Shown here: positions 6,457-11,079 of the stretch, piece by piece
Layout of the letters: each line of letters begins with the position of its first letter
How positions within the stretch are numbered: position 1 is the first letter of the stretch
Assembly (NCBI GenBank): GCA_025965635.1
Contig: JAOPWO010000309.1
Location: forward strand, 1-11,079
Direction: 5' to 3'
Source of the DNA: Modestobacter sp.
GTDB lineage: Bacteria; Actinomycetota; Actinomycetes; Mycobacteriales; Geodermatophilaceae
Length of the DNA: 11,079 bases
The notes under the pieces: model-generated
The model's input: only the letters and a program-made list of their open reading frames with translations
What the model was told of the DNA's origin: nothing
Database searches by the model: none
Program-made: the position numbers and the translations under genes

Positions 6457-7251
6457 TCAGACGCGGATGAGCAGCTCGCCGTGCAGCATGCCGAGCCAGC
6501 CGTCGTCGGCGCCCGCCCAGCGCAGCCAGGCGGCGGCGATGTCGTCGAGCTCGGCCGTCGTCGCCAGGCCGTAGGCCACCGCCTGCTCGGCGAACGCCGA
6601 CTCCGTGGCCCGCCCGGCCCACGACTTCCCCCACCACGCCCGCTCGGCCGCGCTGGCGTAGCACCAGGCCGTCGCGCTGGCGACGGTGTCGTGCAACCCG
6701 GCGGCGTGCGCCCAGGACAGCAGCCGCCGGCCGGCGTCGGGTTCGGCGTCGTTGCGCCGGGCGACCCGGGAGTACAGGTCCAGCCAGTGCTCCAGTCCCG
6801 GGTCGGCCGGGAACCAGGTGGTCGCGGCGTAGTCGACGTCGCGCACCGCCACGACCCCGCCGGGCCGGCAGACCCGGGCCATCTCCCGGAGCGCGGCGAC
6901 CGGGTCGGTCAGGTGCTGCAGCACCTGGTGGGCGTGCACGACGTCGAAGGAGTCGTCATCGGCGGCCAGCGCGTAGACGTCGCCCACCGCGAACTCGACC
7001 GACACCCCTTCCCGGTCGGCGAGCGCCAGGGCCTCGTCCAGCGGCGCCGGCGACACGTCGAGCCCCCGCACCCGGCCGGGCGCCACCCGGCCGGCCAGGT
7101 CGACGGTGATGGTGCCCGGCCCGCAGCCCACGTCGAGGACGCCGAGCCCCGGGCGCAGGAACGGCAGGAGGTAGCCCGCCGAGTTCTCCGCCGTCCGCCA
7201 GCGGTGCGACTGCAGCACCGAGTCGGCGTGCCCGTGCGTGTAGGTGTCCAC
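6457..7251 (-). CDS. Class I SAM-dependent methyltransferase (UbiE/Methyltransf_11 type)
   Basis: The 264-residue cytosolic protein has a Rossmann methyltransferase core. Motif I is VLDVGCGPGTIT (38-49), the acidic ribose-binding position is in VRGLDVSP (61-68), motif II is VEFAVGDVYALA (85-96), and FDVVHAHQVLQHLTDP (102-117) and VCRPGGVVAVRDVD (127-140) complete the core. The C-terminal ~120 residues, rich in Trp and Ala, probably form the substrate cap. The substrate is not evident; related actinobacterial proteins are simply called methyltransferase-domain proteins. The start is GTG (complement of 7249-7251), giving VDTYTHGHADSVLQSHRWRT, a typical N-terminus for this group. A GGCAGG-type Shine-Dalgarno lies about 8 bases upstream. 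It is divergent from the STAS gene, and the palindrome cluster at 7275-7396 lies in its upstream region. Confidence 0.88.
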   Translation of the reverse strand: MDTYTHGHADSVLQSHRWRTAENSAGYLLPFLRPGLGVLDVGCGPGTITVDLAGRVAPGRVRGLDVSPAPLDEALALADREGVSVEFAVGDVYALAADDDSFDVVHAHQVLQHLTDPVAALREMARVCRPGGVVAVRDVDYAATTWFPADPGLEHWLDLYSRVARRNDAEPDAGRRLLSWAHAAGLHDTVASATAWCYASAAERAWWGKSWAGRATESAFAEQAVAYGLATTAELDDIAAAWLRWAGADDGWLGMLHGELLIRV

Positions 7252-7274
7252 GGCCGACAGCCTGCCGCATGCTG

Positions 7275-7287
7275 TCCACGCAGTGGA
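7275..7287. promoter_or_regulatory. Small palindrome, candidate secondary operator
   Basis: TCCAC-GCA-GTGGA (7275-7287) has the same CAC-N3-GTG core as the larger palindrome at 7289-7315. The two centres (7281 and 7302) are 21 bp apart, about two helical turns, so two regulator dimers could bind the same DNA face. It lies 24 bases upstream of the methyltransferase start. Confidence 0.4.
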
Positions 7288-7288
7288 A

Positions 7289-7315
7289 CACCTGTCTCAC
7301 GATGTGAGACGGGTG
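7289..7315. promoter_or_regulatory. Imperfect 12-bp-arm palindrome, strong candidate operator
   Basis: CACCTGTCTCAC (7289-7300), spacer GAT, then GTGAGACGGGTG (7304-7315). The arms are reverse complements except at one position, and the inner GTCTCAC/GTGAGAC is perfect. It sits between divergently transcribed genes, 38 bases upstream of the methyltransferase start, where a repressor dimer would block RNA polymerase. The size and symmetry suit a dimeric helix-turn-helix regulator; none is encoded in the window, and I do not recognise the exact motif. Confidence 0.6.
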
Positions 7316-7319
7316 GGGC

Positions 7320-7396
7320 CCTCGGTACCGAGGACCCCGGCGGGCACGGTGCGTGGTGCGCCGGGCCGACCGGCCTGCCCCCAGCCGGTACCGAGG
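7320..7396. repeat. Repeated palindromic element CGGTACCGAGG, two copies 63 bp apart
   Basis: CCTCGGTACCGAGG at 7320-7333 is a perfect 14-bp palindrome. The 11-mer CGGTACCGAGG (7323-7333) recurs at 7386-7396, where the inner CGGTACCG is again palindromic. The 63-bp offset is close to six helical turns. Both copies lie in the leader of the STAS gene, which starts at 7453. They may be paired binding sites. Confidence 0.45.
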
Positions 7397-7452
7397 CGAC
7401 GGACACGCCCGGCCGGGGTTTCGCACCACCGGTCGGGGGCACGCACCTGGGC

Positions 7453-7830
7453 ATGGTCCTCCTCGGAACAGCCCGGGGTGAGCTGCCCGGCGCCATCGAG
7501 TTGCAGGAGGGGCCGGTCCGCCAACTCCGCTTCTCCGGCCCCATCACCAAGGACGTCGTCCGCGAGTTCCGGGTGCACGTGCGCCCGACCGATTGGCCGT
7601 CCCGGGTCGACCTGAGCGGCGTGACCGCGATGGACACCGCCGGGTTGGAACTGCTGCTGCACCTGGCCCGCAAGCAGAAGCGCTTCGGCGGCGAGCTGGA
7701 GGTGGTCGAGCCACCCCCGGCGCTGCGCCGCACCATGGAGCAGGGCGGGCTCACCCGGCTCAGCCACTGGGCGCCGGTCAGCGCCGACGTGCCGCCGGCC
7801 CCGTCGGGTCCGACCGCGGGCGCCGCCTGA
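7453..7830 (+). CDS. STAS-domain protein, anti-sigma-factor-antagonist-like
   Basis: The 125-residue protein has one STAS domain at about 14-105. RVDLSGVTAMDTAGLELLLHL (51-71) is the central strand-loop-helix in which SpoIIAA/RsbV proteins carry the phosphorylated Ser of DSSG; here the motif is DTAG (61-64), so Thr62 is the likely phospho-acceptor. FGGELEVVEPPPALRRTMEQ gives the next strand and helix. The last 20 residues are Pro/Ala-rich and probably disordered. Such proteins act in the cytosol by partner switching with anti-sigma kinases, or as subunits of larger complexes. No anti-sigma kinase, PP2C phosphatase or sigma factor is adjacent. ATG 7453 is the best start; no good Shine-Dalgarno precedes it, and a start a few codons further in is possible. 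The 201-bp region upstream is rich in palindromes. Confidence 0.82.
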   Translation: MVLLGTARGELPGAIELQEGPVRQLRFSGPITKDVVREFRVHVRPTDWPSRVDLSGVTAMDTAGLELLLHLARKQKRFGGELEVVEPPPALRRTMEQGGLTRLSHWAPVSADVPPAPSGPTAGAA

Positions 7831-7846
7831 ACCCCAAGCAACCTCC

Positions 7847-7865
7847 CCGGCCGATGCCTGGCCGG
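7847..7865. terminator. Weak hairpin between convergent genes
   Basis: CCGGCC (7847-7852), loop GATGCCT, GGCCGG (7860-7865) form a 6-bp GC-only hairpin in the 57-bp gap between the convergent STAS gene and the small membrane protein gene. It is symmetrical and could serve both strands. No T tract is present, so this is tentative. Confidence 0.35.
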
Positions 7866-7887
7866 ATGGCTGCTGACCGGCGGTCGC

Positions 7888-8115
7888 TCAGCGGCGGACC
7901 GGCGGCAGCCGGGGCACCAGCCACCGGGTGAGGCCGCCACCGGCGAACGCGGCCACCACGACCACCAGCACGAAGCCGACCGAACTCAGCGCGTCGACCC
8001 CGACGGCCTGCAGCACGAGCAGCAGGACGGCGGCGATCAGCAGCGAGATACCGGCCGCGAGCAGCACGACCACCCAGCGGAGCTGGGCGGGACGGTCGGG
8101 GCGGGGTGCGGTCAC
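7888..8115 (-). CDS. Small two-helix membrane protein, function unknown
   Basis: A 75-residue protein with two hydrophobic segments, WVVVLLAAGISLLIAAVLLL (14-33) and VGFVLVVVVAAFAGGGL (46-62), a short polar N-terminus (VTAPRPDRPAQLR) and a basic C-terminus (RWLVPRLPPVRR). The pattern of an Arg-rich tail after the second helix suggests a helical hairpin in the cytoplasmic membrane with both ends inside. The start is taken as GTG (complement of 8113-8115), because residues further upstream look non-coding and would run into the divergent arginine deiminase leader. No family is recognised. The coding call rests on the clean two-helix hydrophobicity pattern ending exactly at a stop, and on the position between neighbours without overlap. 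Confidence 0.65.
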   Translation of the reverse strand: MTAPRPDRPAQLRWVVVLLAAGISLLIAAVLLLVLQAVGVDALSSVGFVLVVVVAAFAGGGLTRWLVPRLPPVRR

Positions 8116-8178
8116 CGCCGTAGTGGACCACGCCCGCGACGGACGGCGGCCCAGGCGCCGATCGGGCAGGCTTGGCCC

Positions 8179-9402
8179 ATGACCCCTCCGGCGAACCAGG
8201 AGACCAGCGAGGTCGGCCGGCTGCGCACCGTGCTGCTGCACCGCCCGGGCGCCGAGCTGCGCCGGCTGACGCCCCGCAACAACGACCAGCTGCTGTTCGA
8301 CGGCGTGCCGTGGGTGGCCCGGGCCCAGGCGGAGCACGACGCGTTCGCCGCCGAGCTGAGCGCCCGCGGCGTCGAGGTGCTGTACCTGGACCGGCTGCTC
8401 ACCGAGGTCATGGCCGTCCCGGCGGCCCGGTCCGAGGTGATCGCTGCCGCCGTCGACGACCCGCGGCTGGGCGCGACGCTGCAGCACGTCACCACCGCGC
8501 ACCTCGACGGTCTCGCCCCCGAGGACCTGGCCCGGGCCCTGGTCTCCGGCGTGGCGCACGACGAGCTGCGCGGCGGCCGCGGCCTGGCCTACCAGCTGAT
8601 GGGCCGCGGGGACTTCGTCGTCCCGCCGCTGCCCAACCTGATGGTCACCCGCGACTCCTCGGTGTGGGTGGGCGACGAGGTCGCGGTCACCTCGCTGGCG
8701 ATGCCGGCCCGGCACCGGGAGAGCGACCTCACCGCCGCGCTGTACGCCCACCACCCCCGCTTCGCGGGCGCCGCGCGGCTCTACGAGTCGGGGCTGGAGC
8801 ACCTGGAGGGCGGTGACGTGCTGCTCCTCGCGCCCGGGGTGCTGGCGGTCGGGGTCGGCGAGCGGACGACGCCCGGCGGCGCCGAGCGGCTGGCCCGGCG
8901 GGTGTTCGCCCGCGGGCTGGCGCACACGGTGCTCGTCGTCCCCATCGCGCAGCAGCGGGCCACCATGCACCTGGACACCATCTGCACGATGGTCGACGCC
9001 GACGCCGTGGTCATGTACCCGGCCGTCGCCGGCACCCTGCAGGCGTGGACCGTCACCGCCGGCGACCAGCGGCCCGACGACGACGCGGACACCACCGAGC
9101 TGGCCGTGACCGGCCCGCAGCCCTTCCTGGTCGCCGCCGCGGCGGCGATGGGCATCGACCGGCTGCGGCTCATCGACACCGGGCTCGACCCGGTCACCGC
9201 CGAGCGCGAGCAGTGGGACGACGGCAACAACACCCTGGCGCTGGCCCCGCGGCTGGCCGTGGCCTACGAGCGCAACACGGTCACCAACGCCGCACTCGAG
9301 GCGGCCGGCATCGAGGTGGTCCGGATCGCGGGCTCCGAGCTGGGCAGCGGCCGCGGCGGTCCGCGGTGCATGTCCTGCCCGGTGTCCCGCGACCCCCTGT
9401 AG
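8179..9402 (+). CDS. arcA: Arginine deiminase
   Basis: Hydrolyses L-arginine to citrulline and ammonia in the cytosol. The 407-residue length matches the family (about 405-420). Catalytic motifs are complete: VGRLRTVLLHRPG near the N-terminus (12-24), NLMVTRDSSVW with Asp159, EGGDV with Glu210, TMHLDTICTMVD with His264 and Asp266, and the C-terminal GGPRCMSCPVSRDPL with nucleophile Cys397. Spacing agrees with the Pseudomonas enzyme (Asp166, Glu224, His278, Asp280, Cys406). The ATG at 8179 gives a normal N-terminus; GGGCAGG about 10 bases upstream is a weak Shine-Dalgarno. It stands alone: no ornithine carbamoyltransferase (arcB), carbamate kinase (arcC) or antiporter (arcD) is adjacent, so it is more likely for arginine use as nitrogen source or for acid/stress tolerance than for a complete fermentative ADI operon here (inference). 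Confidence 0.95.
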   Translation: MTPPANQETSEVGRLRTVLLHRPGAELRRLTPRNNDQLLFDGVPWVARAQAEHDAFAAELSARGVEVLYLDRLLTEVMAVPAARSEVIAAAVDDPRLGATLQHVTTAHLDGLAPEDLARALVSGVAHDELRGGRGLAYQLMGRGDFVVPPLPNLMVTRDSSVWVGDEVAVTSLAMPARHRESDLTAALYAHHPRFAGAARLYESGLEHLEGGDVLLLAPGVLAVGVGERTTPGGAERLARRVFARGLAHTVLVVPIAQQRATMHLDTICTMVDADAVVMYPAVAGTLQAWTVTAGDQRPDDDADTTELAVTGPQPFLVAAAAAMGIDRLRLIDTGLDPVTAEREQWDDGNNTLALAPRLAVAYERNTVTNAALEAAGIEVVRIAGSELGSGRGGPRCMSCPVSRDPL

Positions 9403-9403
9403 G

Positions 9404-9436
9404 CGGAGTGCCGGAGCGCAGGGAACCGGCACTCCG
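9404..9436. terminator. Probable bidirectional terminator hairpin between arcA and the M28 peptidase gene
   Basis: CGGAGTGCCGG (9404-9414) and CCGGCACTCCG (9426-9436) are perfect 11-bp arms with an 11-base loop. The hairpin fills most of the 43-bp gap between two convergent stops (9402 and 9446). There is no T tract on either strand, as in many actinobacterial terminators, so it would rely on hairpin strength. Confidence 0.75.
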
Positions 9437-9445
9437 GCACCCCGC

Positions 9446-10891
9446 TCAGCCGTTGTCGGTCAGGTCGAGCGGGGTGGGGTCGTCGGCCAGGCTCATCGTG
9501 GCGAACGCGATCGCCCGGCTGGTGGTCGTCAGGGCCTGCCGGTCCACGTTGGCCAGGTCGTCACCGGGCCGGTGGTAGTTCGGGTCCTGGGCGATCCCGG
9601 CCGTCCCGCCGAAGAGCGCGACCTGCTCCTCGGTCTTCACCTCGTCCGCGCCGGTGAACAGCCCGCCGGCGGGGATGCCGGCCACGATGAAGCCCTGGTA
9701 GTCCGACCGGCCGGAGAACTCGGAGTCCACCCACGGCTGGGCCGTGCCGTCGAAGTAGTCGGTGAACACCTGCTCCAGCGCCTCGGAGCCCGGCGGCACG
9801 GCCACCGGGGCCACGTGGGTCGACTGGTCGGCGTCGTAGACACCCAGCACGTGGTTGGGCGAGCCGATCATGTCGAAGTTCAGGTAGCCGGTGATCTTCG
9901 CCTGCTCCTCGGCGGGCAGCCCGGTGACGTAGTGCTGGGAGCCGAGCAGGCCCGACTCCTCGGCCCCCCACCAGGCGAACCGCACCGCGTTCCCCGTCGG
10001 CGCGACGTCGGCGAGCTCGAGCGCGGTCTGCAGCACCCCGGCCGACCCGGTGCCGTTGTCGTTGATGCCCGGCCCCTCCGCGACGGAGTCCAGGTGTGCG
10101 CCCAGCATGATCACGTCGTCCGGGTCACCCTGCGGCGTCTGGGCGACCAGGTTGAACGTCGTCCGGTCCGCGCGGAGCTGACGGAGGTCCAGGGTCGCGG
10201 GCAGCGCCGGCGCCGCGGCGAGCCGGGCCAGCAGGGCGGCGCCGTCCTCCTGGCTGACGCCGCCGGCCGGTGCGCCCTCCACCGGAGCACCGAGGGTGCC
10301 GGCGAGCGGCCCGGGCTCGCTGTTGTACACGACGACGCCGACAGCGCCCGCGGCGGAGGCGTGCGCCTGCTTGTCGCCGAAGGGGCACACCCCGCGACCG
10401 AGCAGCACGATCGTGCCGGCGACCGCGGCGTCGAAGTCGGCGGGCTCGCAACCGGGCGTCGCGTCGTCGGGGGGCAGCGCCCGCAGCGGGGCGGTCACGC
10501 CGCCCTCGGGGGTCGACGGCGAGTAGTCCATGACCGTGACCGGAACCGGCGTGCCGCCGACCACCAGGGTCTCGGCGAGGGTCTCGGTGTGGACGAAGTC
10601 GAACGGCTGCCGCTCGACGGTGTAGCCGGCGTCCTCCAGCCGGCCCTGCACGTAGTCCCCGGAGGCGTCGTAGCCAGGCGTCCCGGAGGCGCGGGTGCCG
10701 CCGTGCTCGTCGGCGACCTCCTGCAGGGCCTCGAGGTGCTGCAGCACGTCCCTGGTCGTGACCTGGGCGGCGAACCAGTGCGGATCGGTCGCCGTCGTGG
10801 CGGCGGCGGGCGCGGCCACCAGACCGGCGGCGACCAGGACGGCCGACGTGGTGGCGACGGCCAGGACTGGACGGCGTGCGCGGAGCGACAT
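9446..10891 (-). CDS. Secreted M28-family zinc aminopeptidase with PA domain
   Basis: An extracellular metallo-aminopeptidase of the Streptomyces griseus aminopeptidase/aminopeptidase Y type. The 481-residue precursor starts with an arginine-containing n-region (MSLRARR) and a hydrophobic core, and ends the signal in APAAA, so cleavage after residue 31 is likely. The N-terminal peptidase segment (40-125) is followed by a PA domain of about 125-235 (GTIVLLGRGVCPFGDKQAHA), with Cys148 and Cys169 able to pair. The co-catalytic zinc site is complete: His266 and Asp268 in GAHLDS, Asp278 in NDNGTG, Glu311 (base) and Glu312 (ligand) in WWGAEESG, Asp340 in NFDMIGSP, and His440 in NYHRPGDD. ATG at 10891 (complement) follows GGAAGGGA with a 7-base gap. 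It probably releases amino acids from peptides outside the cell. It is monocistronic as far as seen. Confidence 0.94.
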   Translation of the reverse strand: MSLRARRPVLAVATTSAVLVAAGLVAAPAAATTATDPHWFAAQVTTRDVLQHLEALQEVADEHGGTRASGTPGYDASGDYVQGRLEDAGYTVERQPFDFVHTETLAETLVVGGTPVPVTVMDYSPSTPEGGVTAPLRALPPDDATPGCEPADFDAAVAGTIVLLGRGVCPFGDKQAHASAAGAVGVVVYNSEPGPLAGTLGAPVEGAPAGGVSQEDGAALLARLAAAPALPATLDLRQLRADRTTFNLVAQTPQGDPDDVIMLGAHLDSVAEGPGINDNGTGSAGVLQTALELADVAPTGNAVRFAWWGAEESGLLGSQHYVTGLPAEEQAKITGYLNFDMIGSPNHVLGVYDADQSTHVAPVAVPPGSEALEQVFTDYFDGTAQPWVDSEFSGRSDYQGFIVAGIPAGGLFTGADEVKTEEQVALFGGTAGIAQDPNYHRPGDDLANVDRQALTTTSRAIAFATMSLADDPTPLDLTDNG

Positions 10892-10954
10892 CGTGCGGTC
10901 CCTTCCGGAGAACCGGCACAGGCCCGGTGACTGCGCCCGGTCCCGCGAACCTAG

Positions 10955-11044
10955 CCCCGGGCGTGCGGCTGCGCAGTGCCTCGCCGTTCCGCGGTCACGC
11001 CGCGCGCTCGACCCCGGGCGGTGCGGCTGCGGAGTGCCCCGCCG
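10955..11044. repeat. Imperfect ~32-bp direct repeat upstream of the peptidase gene
   Basis: Copy A (10955-10986) and copy B (11012-11044) both read CCCCGGGCG, TGCGGCTGCG, AGTGCC and CGCCG in order. They differ by one inserted G and two substitutions. They are offset by about 57 bases in the region upstream of the M28 peptidase start at 10891. Copy B may overlap the 3' end of an adjacent - strand gene. No known element is recognised. Confidence 0.7.
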
Positions 11045-11079
11045 CGGGGTCGACGGCGCGCAGCACCGGCCGGACGGCG
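10995..11079 (-). CDS. Possible C-terminal end of a gene continuing beyond the window
   Basis: On the - strand a frame is open from the window edge to a TGA at 10997-10995, reading AVRPVLRAVDPAAGHSAAA then PPGVERAA. The Ala/Pro-rich composition resembles a disordered C-terminal tail of an actinobacterial protein and the frame has GC-rich third positions, but 28 codons are too few to be sure. If real, it is co-directional with the M28 peptidase gene, which starts about 100 bp downstream. No function can be given. Confidence 0.3.
   Translation of the reverse strand, partial: AVRPVLRAVDPAAGHSAAAPPGVERAA

Noticed and set aside
6481..7452. Long + strand frame leading into the STAS gene
   Set aside because: It is antisense to the methyltransferase and passes through the palindrome-rich intergenic region. 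Only the part from ATG 7453 has STAS homology.
9572..10930. Long open frame on the + strand opposite the M28 peptidase
   Set aside because: It is antisense to a gene with a signal peptide and a full zinc site. Its Gly/Arg/Val-rich translation has no recognisable motif and is typical of mirror frames in very GC-rich DNA.
1..11079. CRISPR array, insertion sequence, phage or toxin-antitoxin system
   Set aside because: There are no regularly spaced repeats, transposase or integrase motifs, or paired small toxin/antitoxin genes in the window.

Overview
The window is very GC-rich, with strong G/C preference at third codon positions, frequent GTG starts and short intergenic gaps. This points to a high-GC actinobacterium. 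The gene mix (lar genes, GGDEF pair, stand-alone arginine deiminase, secreted M28 peptidase) would fit Geodermatophilaceae or a relative, but that placement is inference. No tRNA, rRNA, insertion sequence, integrase or CRISPR array is visible, so this looks like ordinary chromosome. Ten CDSs are supported, plus one doubtful fragment at the right edge. No intergenic gap exceeds 300 bases.

Left block, + strand (1-3595): a 5'-truncated, divergent LarB-like gene is followed by larC, both of the nickel-pincer nucleotide cofactor pathway. An 18-bp perfect tandem duplication spans the larC stop. Next is a probable promoter, a yybP-ykoY (Mn2+-sensing) riboswitch and a TMEM165/GDT1-family transporter gene: a complete manganese-homeostasis unit. 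After it comes a small protein with a degenerate GGDEF domain.

Middle block (3624-7251): the second, apparently active diguanylate cyclase (GAF-PAS-GGDEF) lies 28 bp after the degenerate one. The two GGDEF domains look like tandem paralogues; both keep the RxxD inhibitory-site motif but only the second keeps GGDEF. A half-size FUSC-type membrane protein follows, with a perfect 10-bp hairpin in its leader. A SAM-dependent methyltransferase lies convergently on the - strand.

Right block (7252-11079): a 201-bp divergent intergenic region dense in palindromes separates the methyltransferase from a STAS-domain protein. A 75-residue two-helix membrane protein (-) and an arginine deiminase (+) are divergent. 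The deiminase converges on a secreted PA/M28 aminopeptidase (-), with a strong 11-bp hairpin between them. The last ~190 bases hold the peptidase leader, an imperfect ~32-bp direct repeat and perhaps the 3' end of another - strand gene.

I see no wholly new multigene system. The most unusual items are the LarB homologue lacking the catalytic cysteine, the inactive/active GGDEF pair, and the operator-like palindrome cluster near 7275-7396.
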